A DNA stretch of 64,000 nucleotides, taken from assembly GCA_964501785.1 (NCBI GenBank), contig CAZCUD010000007.1, positions 62,001-126,000 of the forward strand, in the 5' to 3' direction. Origin of the DNA: DATBSK01 sp964501785. GTDB lineage: Bacteria > Actinomycetota > Acidimicrobiia > IMCC26256 > PALSA-555. This document shows, in pieces, positions 41,293 through 50,059 of this stretch (the stretch's first letter is position 1; each line of letters opens with the position of its first letter). A program made the position numbers and the translations under genes. The notes under the pieces are model-generated. The model saw only the letters and a program-made list of their open reading frames with translations, did not search any database and was not told the DNA's origin.

Positions 41293-41658
41293 GTGGGTCA
41301 GGAGATCACCGTCACCGCACGCGAGGGCTCGTCGGCCGACGTCCGGCTGTTCGACTGCAACCGCTCGATCACCGGCATGGAGATCGTGAGCTACGCCGCC
41401 CGTGACGAGATCGCAGGGCGTCGCCCCCCCGACGTGCTCGCCCGTCGGCTGTTCGACCTCGGGGCGACGAAGGTCACCGTCTACTCCAACGACGTCATCG
41501 TGGAGGCGCCCGCGGCACGCTGGGCCGAGCTCGAGCCCGCGGTGGTCGAGGCGATCGAGCACCTCTTCGGGTTCTACGGTGCCGACGCCGGCTGGTCCGA
41601 CGAGGCACTGCGGGAGCTGGGCGTCGAACCCCTCCCGCGCCCCGAGCCCACCGCCTGA
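41293..41658 (+). CDS. Small conserved protein, possibly NifU/Nfu N-terminal-like
   Basis: 121 residues. The strand-helix pattern LARRLFDLGATKVTVYSNDVIVEAPAARWAELEPAVVEAIEHLF (read in pieces) resembles the Nfu N-terminal scaffold domain, in which a small helix precedes two strands and a W...LKP-type helix. No CxxC iron-sulfur motif is present, so a role in cluster assembly is uncertain. TAAGGT (41280-41285) lies 7 nt before GTG 41293, supporting this start. Confidence 0.65.
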   Translation: MGQEITVTAREGSSADVRLFDCNRSITGMEIVSYAARDEIAGRRPPDVLARRLFDLGATKVTVYSNDVIVEAPAARWAELEPAVVEAIEHLFGFYGADAGWSDEALRELGVEPLPRPEPTA

Positions 41659-41674
41659 GCGCCCGAGGGCGCGG

Positions 41675-42730
41675 TCACCCGCCCGGAGCGGGCGCGTCGG
41701 GCAGCGGGCAGTAGACGCCGCCGGTCGCCAGGAGCGCGCAGAAGGTCTGGCGAGCGACGAGCCACCGACCGTCACGCAGCACCGCGCGTCCGACCCCGCC
41801 CGCGGTCAGGTTGGTCGTGCCGTCGGGTTCGGCGACGTCGAGCCGGAAGCGGACGGCGGCCTCGTCGGCGTCGACGAAGCGGATCTCCTCGATCGGGGCC
41901 CGGATCTTCCCTGCGTACTGCGGGTACCGATCGGACGCGATCCGCGCGACCTCGGCGATCTCCGCGGCATCCTCGATCGGTGCCGTGGCGGCATCGACAC
42001 CCCCACCGCCGTATGCGGCGGCGAACGCGTCCTCGATCGCGCGTCGAGCCCCGTCCTCGTCGGCCGGTGCGCGTCCGGTGGGCTCGGGAAAGGTGCTGGG
42101 CAGCCCGGCGGACGGGCACGGCTCAGGCGGACCCCACCGGGACGTGCGCGCGTCGAACTCGAGCCGGGCCAGGCGCCCGCCCGCGTCGTCGCGCGCGACG
42201 AGCTCGCCGCGTGAGGAGCCGTAGTCGAGCCCCGGCTCGTCGCGCACCGGCGTCGAGAGGATGGCCCAGCCGTCGACCGGACGCATGGAGTCGCGGCCGC
42301 CGCCCTCGAACCGAGCCGTGACGCGCGCGGTCTCCGACCCGACCCGCACCGCCACCCACGAGAACGGTCGGCCCACGTTCGTGCCGAACGTCCCGACGCC
42401 CACGAGCGCGAGCGGCGTGGTGGGCCGACGGTGGTACTCGAGGTACGCCTCACCGACCGCCGCGGGCGTCGAGAACCCGACGATGCCGATGCCCCGGGCC
42501 TGGCAGGGCGCGGGCATGCAACCGGGCTCGTCGCAGGTGCCCACGCCCCAGTCGTCGGGGATCGGGCCGGTCGACGCGCGCACCGTGACCGCTTCGTCGG
42601 TGGTGCGGGTGAACACCCGATGCTCGGCGCGGGGCTCTTCGCCCTTGCCCGGAGCGGGAGTCGCGGCGGTGGCCAGGGCCGTGAGCGTGACGGTCGAGAC
42701 GACGAGGATCCGGAGTCTGCGCATGCCCAC
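41675..42730 (-). CDS. Secreted protein of unknown function downstream of the anti-sigma module
   Basis: 351 residues from GTG 42730 (ATG 42724 also possible). Signal peptide RLRILVVSTVTLTALATAATPAPG. The mature part has several cysteines (GTCDEPGCMPAPCQARG; FCALLATGGVYCPL) that could pair as disulfides, and a C-terminal fold of about 110 residues (AIEDAFAAAYGGG ... VGRAVLRDGRWLVARQTFC) resembling a nuclear-transport-factor-2-type cone. It follows the sigma/anti-sigma-like genes in the same direction after 39 bp. Function unknown. Confidence 0.75.
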   Translation of the reverse strand: MGMRRLRILVVSTVTLTALATAATPAPGKGEEPRAEHRVFTRTTDEAVTVRASTGPIPDDWGVGTCDEPGCMPAPCQARGIGIVGFSTPAAVGEAYLEYHRRPTTPLALVGVGTFGTNVGRPFSWVAVRVGSETARVTARFEGGGRDSMRPVDGWAILSTPVRDEPGLDYGSSRGELVARDDAGGRLARLEFDARTSRWGPPEPCPSAGLPSTFPEPTGRAPADEDGARRAIEDAFAAAYGGGGVDAATAPIEDAAEIAEVARIASDRYPQYAGKIRAPIEEIRFVDADEAAVRFRLDVAEPDGTTNLTAGGVGRAVLRDGRWLVARQTFCALLATGGVYCPLPDAPAPGG

Positions 42731-42769
42731 CCGACGCCCGAGCGTGGTGCGGCGTTGCCCAGGATCGGA

Positions 42770-43978
42770 TCAGTCGAGCGGGGCTCGCCACAGCGCCCCG
42801 TCGTGCAGGGCGACGACCTCGTCGCGTGCCGTGAGCGTCGGCTCGGTGACGGCCTCGGGGTCGAACGAGGCCACCTGGCTGACGTCGCGCAGGCGGCGAT
42901 CGAGCACGACGATCGCCCGTGATCCGTCCAGGTCGCCCTCGACCCACACGAGGCCGTCCACCGAGCGCAGCGTCCGGGCGTCCAGCATTCGCGGGAGCGC
43001 GGTCGACCTCGACGTCGACGGCACCTCCAGGCGCGCCCTGCCGTCGCGAGCGATCACCAGCTCCACGAGCGTGCCGTCGGGGCCCGCGGCGATCCCGGCG
43101 ATCCGCCCGCCGCCGTCGAGCTCGTCCACGAGGACGGGCGCGGGCGAAGCCGGATCCAGACGCCACACCGCGTCGTCGCCGCTGACGTAGACGGCCTTGC
43201 CGACGGTTGCGACCGAGCGTTCGGACGCGGCCGGCAGCGAGTGCTTCGACGCGAACGCGCCGGAGACGGGGTCGAAGCGCAGCACACCGTCGGCCACCGG
43301 CAGCCAGACGCCACCCCCACCGGCGACCACCGACCCGGTCGGCACCTCGCTCGTCGGGACGGGGTTGGAGACGACGGAGCCGTCGACGCCGAGCCGCTTG
43401 ATGCGAAAGCGCGGGTCGTCGGGGCCGAGCACCTCGCGATCGCGCGCGAGCGCCCACCGCGCTCCTTCACCGTCCGCGAGGGCGAGCACCTCGCCCTGCA
43501 CGACGGCCTCGTCGACGACCGGTCCGTCGGGCAGCTCGACGCGCAGCACCCGAGACGGCCCAGCGGTCCCTCGAGCGCTGCTCTCGCTGGTGACGACCGC
43601 CACGGTCGGACCCGACGCGAGCAGCGGGCCGTGTGCGACCTCGTCCGCGGGCAGGGCCGGGACGCGGGTGAGCGCCGCCGCGTCGCTGTCATCGGCGGCG
43701 CCTGCGCCGAGGTCGTCGCCCGCGACGATCCGCACGACCGGGGTCGCGGGACGCCCCGGAGCCGCAACCCGGGTCGACCGGCCGTCGGACCACGCGCTCA
43801 CTCCGACGGCCACGATCGCGGCGACCAGCGCGGCCGCGATCGCGCCGGTGCCCAACCGGCGGTTGCGTCGGCGACGCTGCGCGCGGGCCGCCACCGCCGC
43901 GACCACGCCGTCGGTGGGGGGCGGCGTGACCGCGTCGCGCAGCACGGTCTCGAGGTGTCGGTCGAGGTCGTGAGTCAT
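42770..43978 (-). CDS. Membrane protein with extracellular beta-propeller-like domain (anti-sigma partner candidate)
   Basis: 402 residues. Cytoplasmic N-terminal segment of about 40 residues (MTHDLDRHLETVLRDAV), one membrane helix (GTGAIAAALVAAIVAVGVSA), then a large extracellular domain with repeated strand blocks such as GVWLPVADGVLRFD, VYVSGDDAVWRLD and LVWVEGDLDG that look like propeller blades. Its ATG overlaps the stop of the sigma factor gene (ATGA), so it is a likely regulator of that sigma factor. No zinc anti-sigma motif is seen; the call is by context. Confidence 0.75.
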   Translation of the reverse strand: MTHDLDRHLETVLRDAVTPPPTDGVVAAVAARAQRRRRNRRLGTGAIAAALVAAIVAVGVSAWSDGRSTRVAAPGRPATPVVRIVAGDDLGAGAADDSDAAALTRVPALPADEVAHGPLLASGPTVAVVTSESSARGTAGPSRVLRVELPDGPVVDEAVVQGEVLALADGEGARWALARDREVLGPDDPRFRIKRLGVDGSVVSNPVPTSEVPTGSVVAGGGGVWLPVADGVLRFDPVSGAFASKHSLPAASERSVATVGKAVYVSGDDAVWRLDPASPAPVLVDELDGGGRIAGIAAGPDGTLVELVIARDGRARLEVPSTSRSTALPRMLDARTLRSVDGLVWVEGDLDGSRAIVVLDRRLRDVSQVASFDPEAVTEPTLTARDEVVALHDGALWRAPLD

Positions 43979-44613
43979 CGCTCGAGCTCCGCGGGATCGT
44001 CGTCGGCGAGCGCGGCGGCCAATGCCTGTCGGGCGCGGAAGAGCATCGCCTTCACCGTGCCGTCGCTGATGCCCAGCACCTCGGCGATCCCCGCCACGTC
44101 GAGACCGGCGTAGTAGCGCAGGACCGTCACCTCCCGTTGGCGTCGCGGCAGCGCCGCGAGGGCCTGGCGGACGGCATGCGCGACGGCGGACGTCCCGGGA
44201 TCGTCCCCGGTGGCGTCCACCACGGCGAGCCGGCTGCGGGCGCGTCGCTCGACGCGGACGTGCCGCAGGTGGCTGCGCGCGAGGTTGAGCGACACGGTCG
44301 TGACCCAGGCGGCGAGGCGATCGATGTCGTCACCACGTCGGTACCGTTCCCACGCGCGGGCGAGCGCCTCTTGCACCGCGTCCTCGGCCACGGCACGACT
44401 GCCGCACACGAGCTGGACCGTCGCCACCACCTGGCCGTACTCACCTTCGACGAACCCCTCGATCTCGAGTCGGCCCGCGCGCGGGCCCGAGGCGGCGGCC
44501 CGGCGCACGGGCAGACGCAGCGGGCGGCCACTCACCGGGGCGGACCCTTCGACGAGCTCGGTCACGACGTTGACACCCTCCCGACGCCCGGGACCCCCGC
44601 GAGGTTGCCTCAC
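43975..44613 (-). CDS. Sigma-70 family RNA polymerase sigma factor (SigE-like)
   Basis: Up to 212 residues from 44613; the GTG giving VTELVEG is an alternative start. Region 2: YGQVVATVQLVCGSRAVAEDAVQEALARAWERY then LAAWVTTVSLNLARSHLR; region 4: LPRRQREVTVLRYYAGLDVAGIAEVLGISDGTVKAMLFRARQAL. This is the SigE/ECF41-adjacent actinobacterial type. Its stop overlaps the membrane protein's ATG, giving a sigma/anti-sigma-like pair followed by a secreted protein. Confidence 0.9.
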   Translation of the reverse strand: MRQPRGGPGRREGVNVVTELVEGSAPVSGRPLRLPVRRAAASGPRAGRLEIEGFVEGEYGQVVATVQLVCGSRAVAEDAVQEALARAWERYRRGDDIDRLAAWVTTVSLNLARSHLRHVRVERRARSRLAVVDATGDDPGTSAVAHAVRQALAALPRRQREVTVLRYYAGLDVAGIAEVLGISDGTVKAMLFRARQALAAALADDDPAELER

Positions 44614-44668
44614 CCCCGCGGGAGGCGTCGGGTGGGGCGGGTGGTGGGCGGCCGGGCGGGCGCGACCG

Positions 44669-46357
44669 TCAGACGCGCTCGGCGGCCGCGCCCCAGCCGT
44701 CGGAGCGGAGCAGCTTGACGAGCAGGACCACCGGGACGAGTCCGATCAGGACGATCAGCAGGGCGGGGAGCGCCGCCGAGTCGAGCCGGGAGTCCTTGGT
44801 CGCCTCCCAGACCGTGATCGCCAGCGTGTCCTGGCCCAGCGGACGCAGGAGGGCCGTGACCGGCAGCTCCTTCATGACCTCGACGAGGACGAGCAGCGCC
44901 CCGGCGATCAGGCCCGGACGCAGCAGTGGCACGTGGACGTCGGCGAGCACGCGAGCGCGATCGGCGCCCAACGACCGGGCCGCATCGTCGAGCTCCGGCG
45001 GGATGTGCTGCATGCGGGCCTCGATCGCGAAGAAGGCCAGCGCGTTGAACCGCATGAGGTAGGCGACCACGAGCCCGAGGATGGAGCCGGTGAAGACCAG
45101 GCCGATGTCGGCCCCCATCCCGTCCGCGATCTCGACGAAGCGGCGGTCGAGCCAGACGAGTGGCACGTACACCGCGACGGCGATCACCGTCCCCGGGATG
45201 GCGTAGCCCAGCGTCGTCACGCGGGCCAAGCCGCGTCCCACGCGCGTCGCGTCCGTGCGCTGCCCGTACACGAGGACCGTGGCGATCACGATCGCCGACA
45301 CCGCGGTGATCACCCCGAGCAGGACGGTGGTGCGCGCGGCCGCACCGAGGTTGGGCACCGTGGTGCCGTCGACGATCGTCTCGGTGGACCAGACCACGAG
45401 CTGGCTCACCGGCACGAAGAACACGACGACCAGCAGCAGCCATCCCGGGAGCGTGGCCACCGCCGCCCGCCAGCCGCGCAGGCGGCGAGGTTCGAGCGCG
45501 TCGCCGCGCGCGAGCGACTGCTGATAGCGCGCGCGGCCGCGCAGCAGTCGCTCGATGGTGACGATCATGAGGGTGAGCGTGAGCAGCACGGTCGCGAGCT
45601 GGAGGCCGGCCGCCTCGTCGAAGGCACCGTTCCACACCCGGTAGATCGAGCTCGTCAGTGCCTGGACCCCGAGCAGGTTGACGGTGCCGAAGTCGGCCAG
45701 GGCCTCCATCACCGCCAGTGCCGCGCCGGCCGCGAGCGCGGGCCGGGCGAGCGGGACGGCGACGCGCCACACGCTTGCGGCGTAGGTGCGGCCGAGCGAA
45801 CGGGACGCCTCCATCGTCTGGCGCGACTGACCCAGGAAGGCGCTGCGGCCGAGCACGTACACGTAGGGGTAGAGGACCGCGGTGAGGATGCAGATCGCGC
45901 CGAACGTGCTACGGATGCCCGGGATCTCGAGGCCTCCGCCGAAGATGTTCGACTGGAGCGGGCTGGCGACGCCGTACTGGCCGAGCACGACGAACACCAG
46001 GACGTACCCGGGCATCGCCATCGGCAGCACCAGCGCCCAGTCGAGGAGCCGGCGTCCGGGGAAGTCGTAGAACGAGATCAGCACCGCGAGCCCGCCGCCG
46101 ACCACGAGCGTCCCGAGGCCGACGCCCGCGGCGAGGACGATGCTGGTGCCGAGCGCGTCGGGCAGCAGGGTCCGCGCGATCGCGTCCATGCCGAAGCCGT
46201 CGTCGAAGAAGCTCGCGGGGAGCGCGAGCAGAGGGGCGACGAAGAGCACCGCGATGACCGCGATGAGCACCCGCCACCCGGTCACGCGCGAGCCGCGGCC
46301 GGGGGTCGCGGGGTGCTCCGGCGCCGGAGCCGACGGAGGGGCGTGCGCGATGGTCAG
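44669..46357 (-). CDS. Iron(III)-type ABC transporter permease, fused two-half form
   Basis: 562 residues if read from CTG 46357, 538 from GTG 46285. Two permease halves with about six helices each; the EAA loops are EASRSLGRTYAASVWRVAVPLARP (first half, read in parts) and DAARSLGADRARVLADVHVPLLRP (second). The FbpB/SfuB family has this fused arrangement. CTG 46357 overlaps the binding-protein stop (CTGA) with GAGG 10 nt upstream; GTG 46285 lacks a Shine-Dalgarno but keeps the first helix (VLIAVIAVLFVAPLLALPA). It works with the 46354 binding protein and the divergent ATPase at 47551. Confidence 0.9.
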   Translation of the reverse strand: MTIAHAPPSAPAPEHPATPGRGSRVTGWRVLIAVIAVLFVAPLLALPASFFDDGFGMDAIARTLLPDALGTSIVLAAGVGLGTLVVGGGLAVLISFYDFPGRRLLDWALVLPMAMPGYVLVFVVLGQYGVASPLQSNIFGGGLEIPGIRSTFGAICILTAVLYPYVYVLGRSAFLGQSRQTMEASRSLGRTYAASVWRVAVPLARPALAAGAALAVMEALADFGTVNLLGVQALTSSIYRVWNGAFDEAAGLQLATVLLTLTLMIVTIERLLRGRARYQQSLARGDALEPRRLRGWRAAVATLPGWLLLVVVFFVPVSQLVVWSTETIVDGTTVPNLGAAARTTVLLGVITAVSAIVIATVLVYGQRTDATRVGRGLARVTTLGYAIPGTVIAVAVYVPLVWLDRRFVEIADGMGADIGLVFTGSILGLVVAYLMRFNALAFFAIEARMQHIPPELDDAARSLGADRARVLADVHVPLLRPGLIAGALLVLVEVMKELPVTALLRPLGQDTLAITVWEATKDSRLDSAALPALLIVLIGLVPVVLLVKLLRSDGWGAAAERV

Positions 46358-47385
46358 CTCCAGCCGACCTCGAGCATGAGCGCGATCGCCTCGTCGAGCA
46401 GCGGGCCCGCTCGTTGCACGTCGATGGGGTCGACCGTGACGTCCGCCCAGTCGCGGATGTGCTTCGCGGGCGCGACCGCTTCGTTGGCGGCGAACTCGCT
46501 GCCGGAGACGAACTCCTGCTGGGGTCCGGCCGACGTGAGGAACTCGAGCAGCCGGATCGCGTCCTTGCGGTGATCCGACCACGTCACCACGCCCGCCCCG
46601 GACAGGTTGGCGTGCGCGCCGGCACCGTCCTGGTCGGGCCATGCGGGTGCGACCGGGAAGTCAGGGTCCTCGAGGAGGGCGCGGCCCAGGTAGTAGTGGT
46701 TGCTCAAGCCCACGTCGCACTCGCCCGACGCGATCACCGCCAGCATCTCGCCGTCGGAGTTGAGGATCTCGGGCTCGTTGGCCATCCACGACCGCAGGAG
46801 CGCCTCGGTCGCGTCGCGGCCGCGCTTGGCGATCATGTCGGCGACGAGCGATTGGTTGTACTCGTTGTTCGACGTGCGCAGGCACAGGCGTCCCTTGTAG
46901 CGGGGGTCGCCCAGGTCCTCGTAGCTCGTCACCTCGCCCTCGGGGACGCGCTCCGTCGAGACGACGGGGACCCGCAGCCTCGTCGTGAGGGCCCACCAGC
47001 GCCCGTCCGGGTCGTGCAGCTCCACGGGCACGTTGGCCTCGAGCTCCGGGGTCGTCGAGCGCTGGAGGAGGCCGGCCTCCTCGGCCCGCCAGAGGTTCGC
47101 GAGGTCGGTGGTGACGAGCACGTCGGCCGGTGTGTCCTCGCCCTCCTGACGGAGTCGCTCGTACAGCTCCGGCCCGGTGCCGCCGCGCAGCACGACCTCG
47201 ATGCCGGTCGCCTCCTCGAAGTCGCGGAACACCTGCTCGTCGCCGTAGTGGGAGCGGCCGTTGTAGACGACGATCGAGTCGCCGTCGTCGGCCGAGCCCA
47301 GCAGCGCCACCGCCACGATCACGATCACGATCACCAGGGCGGCGACGGGAAGGGGCCAACGGCGGCGGATCAGCTGGGAGAGCAA
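46354..47385 (-). CDS. Iron(III) ABC transporter substrate-binding protein
   Basis: 343 residues from TTG 47385 (GAGGA 5 nt upstream). Signal or anchor helix LPVAALVIVIVIVAVALLG. Then SIVVYNGRSHYGDEQVFRDFEEATGIEVVLRGGTGPELYERL (in parts) is the family start, RLCLRTSNNEYNQSLVADMI and VGLSNHYYLGRALLE hold the tyrosine pair that binds ferric iron in FutA/FbpA proteins. No lipobox cysteine is evident. It precedes the permease in an operon. Confidence 0.9.
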   Translation of the reverse strand: MLSQLIRRRWPLPVAALVIVIVIVAVALLGSADDGDSIVVYNGRSHYGDEQVFRDFEEATGIEVVLRGGTGPELYERLRQEGEDTPADVLVTTDLANLWRAEEAGLLQRSTTPELEANVPVELHDPDGRWWALTTRLRVPVVSTERVPEGEVTSYEDLGDPRYKGRLCLRTSNNEYNQSLVADMIAKRGRDATEALLRSWMANEPEILNSDGEMLAVIASGECDVGLSNHYYLGRALLEDPDFPVAPAWPDQDGAGAHANLSGAGVVTWSDHRKDAIRLLEFLTSAGPQQEFVSGSEFAANEAVAPAKHIRDWADVTVDPIDVQRAGPLLDEAIALMLEVGWS

Positions 47386-47422
47386 CGGGTCCTCGATCTC
47401 CGTTCGGCGCCGAGCGCTGGGG

Positions 47423-47441
47423 TCTTGTGAGGCTGACCTGA
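47423..47441. promoter_or_regulatory. Weak DtxR/IdeR-like site in the ABC-transporter divergent promoter
   Basis: TCTTGTGAGGCTGACCTGA matches 12 of 19 positions of the DtxR-type consensus TTAGGTTAGCCTAACCTAA, strongest in the right half. It lies in the 165 bp between the divergent binding-protein and ATPase genes. In this GC-rich DNA 12 of 19 may be chance. Confidence 0.3.
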
Positions 47442-47550
47442 GTCGGCAGTGTATCGTTCGACCTGGCGGAGCCGACCGTCGAGGCCCGGTGGGGCCCCCG
47501 GCGGTCGGGTCCGACCACCGACCATCCCGATCGACGTGAGGAGACGGCTC

Positions 47551-48627
47551 GTGGCAGAGCCGCTCGCAATCGAGGTCGTCGACGTCGACAAGGACTTCGG
47601 CGCGACCCACGCCGTCGCCGGCGCGAGCCTCGGCGTGCCCCGGGGCTCGCTCGTCGCGCTGCTCGGACCGAGCGGCTCGGGCAAGACCACCTTGCTGCGC
47701 CTCATCGCCGGCTTCGAGGCGCCCGATCGCGGCACCGTCGCGATCGGCGGACGACTGGTCGCGGGGGACGGCGCCTGGGAGGAGCCCGAGCGCCGGCGCA
47801 TCGGGATGGTCTTCCAGGACGGGGCGCTGTTCCCGCACCTCACGGTGGCCGCGAACGTCGGCTTCGGCGACGCGTCGAAGGAGCGGGTGCGGGAGTGCCT
47901 CGCGCTGGTCGGGCTCGCCGACCGGTCGTCGTCCTACCCGCACGAGCTCTCGGGCGGTGAGCGTCAGCGGGTGGCGCTCGCCCGCGCCCTCGCGCCCGAG
48001 CCCGAGGTGATCCTGCTCGACGAGCCCTTCGCCTCGCTCGACGCGGGTCTACGACTCGGCCTCCGCGAGGACGTGGCGCGCATCCTGCGCGACGCCGGCG
48101 CGAGCGCGCTGCTCGTGACGCACGACCAGCAGGAGGCGCTGTCGCTCGCCGACCACGTCGCGGTGATGCGCGCGGGGCGGGTCGAGCAGATCGGCACGCC
48201 CGAAGACCTGTACGCGTATCCCCGCACACGATGGGTCGCCGAGTTCCTGGGTGAGGCGGAGGTGTTCACCGGCACGGTCGCCGACGGGGTCGTCGAGTGC
48301 GAGCTCGGGCGCTTCCCCGCTCCCGAGGGGGAGGGCGGCGGGGGGTCGGTGGAGGTCGTCGTGCGACCCGAGGTGCTCGTGCTCGACCGCGTCAACGGCG
48401 CGCCGCTCGTCGACGGCGTCCCGGCGCGCGTGGTGGGTGGCTCGTTCTACGGGCACGACCAGGTCGTGCTCCTCGAGCTCGCCAGCGGGCGTCGGGTGCG
48501 CAGCCGGAGCCTCGGCTCCCAACGATGGCGCCCGGGCGACGACGTGCGGATCCGCGTGGACGGCCCGGTCACGACCGTCGCGGCCGAGCGCGAGGTCTCG
48601 ATGGCCGACGGCGGGGAGCCGAGCTGA
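47551..48627 (+). CDS. ABC transporter ATP-binding protein (iron-type)
   Basis: 358 residues. Walker A LLGPSGSGKTTLLR, Q-loop MVFQDGALFPHLT, signature LSGGERQRVALARAL, Walker B VILLDEPFASLDAGLR, switch His in LLVTHDQQEALS. A C-terminal TOBE-type beta domain (about residues 235-345) is typical of FbpC/PotA-like ATPases. GTG 47551 has GAGGAG 7 nt upstream. It is divergent from the matching binding-protein/permease operon and its stop overlaps the probable CTG of the next gene. Confidence 0.93.
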   Translation: MAEPLAIEVVDVDKDFGATHAVAGASLGVPRGSLVALLGPSGSGKTTLLRLIAGFEAPDRGTVAIGGRLVAGDGAWEEPERRRIGMVFQDGALFPHLTVAANVGFGDASKERVRECLALVGLADRSSSYPHELSGGERQRVALARALAPEPEVILLDEPFASLDAGLRLGLREDVARILRDAGASALLVTHDQQEALSLADHVAVMRAGRVEQIGTPEDLYAYPRTRWVAEFLGEAEVFTGTVADGVVECELGRFPAPEGEGGGGSVEVVVRPEVLVLDRVNGAPLVDGVPARVVGGSFYGHDQVVLLELASGRRVRSRSLGSQRWRPGDDVRIRVDGPVTTVAAEREVSMADGGEPS

Positions 48628-50045
48628 GACCAGCTCCGCGGGTGGGTGCACGGCTGCGTGCGCCCGCCCTCGTCGTCGGTGCGTGCGTCGCGATCTCGGT
48701 CGCGCTGCTCGCCGTCCCGGCCGCGCTCGCGTACGACCCCTGGGCCTGGCTCGTGTGGGGTCGCGAGGTGCTCCACCTCGATCTCGACACGGTCGGCGGC
48801 CCGTCGTGGAAGCCGCTGCCGGTGCTCGCGACGACGCCGCTCGCGCTCTTCGGCGACGCGGCCCCGACGCTGTGGCTCGTCGTGGCGCGCACGGGCGGTC
48901 TCCTGGCCGTCGTCGGGGTCTTCCAGCTCGCTCGGCGCCTCGCAGGCCCGGTCGCCGGCGTCGTCGCATCGGTCGCGCTGGTCCTCTCACCCGACGCGGG
49001 GCCCCGGTTCGTCCGCCTGGTGCTCGAAGGGCACAGCGCACCGCTGACCGCGGCGCTCGCGGTCTGGGCGATCGAGCGGCACCTCGCCGGCAAGCATGCC
49101 GCCGCGCTGGTGCTCGGCACCCTGCTCGCGCTCGACCGGCCCGAGGCGTGGCCGTTCCTCGGGCTCTACGTGGTGTGGATCTGGCGCCGCGAGGCCCGTC
49201 TGCGCGTCCTCGCGGGCAGCTGCATCGCGATCGTGGGCGTCCTGTGGCTGGGTGGGGACTGGTGGGGATCGGGCAGCCCGCTGCACGGGGCCGACTCCGC
49301 GCGCGTGCTGGCCGACGACCAGGACCGGGTCGTCGACGGCCTCCGGCGCGTCGGGGAGGTCGTCGTGGTCCCGGCCTGGTTCGCGGCGGCCGTCGCAGTG
49401 ATCGACGCGGCGCGCCGACGAGACCCGGTGCCGATCGCGTTGGGCGTCGGCGCCCTCGCCTGGTTCGCGCTCGTCGTCGGGATGGGCGCCGCGCTCGGCT
49501 ACGCGGCGCTCAGCCGCTTCCTCCTCCCCGGCGCCGCGCTGCTGTGCGTGCTCGCCGGCGTCGGGGTCGTGCGCGCGTACGAGTCGGTCGTCGCGCGGCG
49601 CAACCGGGTGGCGACGGTCGTGGCGGTCGCCGCCGCGGTGCTCGCGCTCGGATTCGTGGGTCTTCGGGCACGGGGCATCGGCGGCCAGGTCGACGAGGTC
49701 ACCGAACGGGCGCCGGTCGTCGACGGGCTCGACGACGCGATCGCGGCGGCGGGCGGGGACGCCGCCGTCGACGCGTGTCCGACCGTCGCCGTCGAGCACC
49801 CGTCCGTTCCCCGCATCGCGGCGGTCTGGAAGCTGGGGGTCGCGCTCGGCGACGTGCGCGGGCGACTGGGTCGGGACGACGGCGTGGTGCTGGTCCGGGC
49901 CGGTCACCGGCCCGTGGTGCCGCGGGGCGCGGCCGCGCCCCGGCTGGTCCGGCGGGGTGCCGAGTGGGACGTGTGGGTCCGCAGCTGCCGACCGGAGCCG
50001 GGGCGTGCCGCCGCGTCGACATCGACTCAGGTATACCTCACCTAA
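48624..50045 (+). CDS. Polytopic membrane protein, glycosyltransferase-like (GT-C/DUF-type)
   Basis: 473 residues from CTG 48624 (CTGA overlap with the ATPase stop, GGAG 5 nt upstream) or 467 from GTG 48642. About ten membrane helices, for example LVVGACVAISVALLAVPAALA and FALVVGMGAALGYAALSRFLLPGAALL; an early loop YDPWAWLVWGREVLHLDLDTVGGPSWKPLP is typical of GT-C-type enzymes using lipid-linked sugars. It heads a glycan cluster. The C-terminal codons QVYLT-stop coincide with a DtxR-like box. Function inferred from topology. Confidence 0.78.
   Translation: MRPAPRVGARLRAPALVVGACVAISVALLAVPAALAYDPWAWLVWGREVLHLDLDTVGGPSWKPLPVLATTPLALFGDAAPTLWLVVARTGGLLAVVGVFQLARRLAGPVAGVVASVALVLSPDAGPRFVRLVLEGHSAPLTAALAVWAIERHLAGKHAAALVLGTLLALDRPEAWPFLGLYVVWIWRREARLRVLAGSCIAIVGVLWLGGDWWGSGSPLHGADSARVLADDQDRVVDGLRRVGEVVVVPAWFAAAVAVIDAARRRDPVPIALGVGALAWFALVVGMGAALGYAALSRFLLPGAALLCVLAGVGVVRAYESVVARRNRVATVVAVAAAVLALGFVGLRARGIGGQVDEVTERAPVVDGLDDAIAAAGGDAAVDACPTVAVEHPSVPRIAAVWKLGVALGDVRGRLGRDDGVVLVRAGHRPVVPRGAAAPRLVRRGAEWDVWVRSCRPEPGRAAASTSTQVYLT
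50027..50045 (+). promoter_or_regulatory. DtxR/IdeR-like box before the family-2 glycosyltransferase gene
   Basis: TCAGGTATACCTCACCTAA matches 14 of 19 positions of the DtxR/IdeR consensus (TTAGGTTAGCCTAACCTAA). It lies at the end of the 48624 gene, 14 bp before GTG 50060. It also encodes the last residues of that gene, so part of the match is coding sequence. Confidence 0.4.
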
Positions 50046-50059
50046 TATGCTCACGGCCC

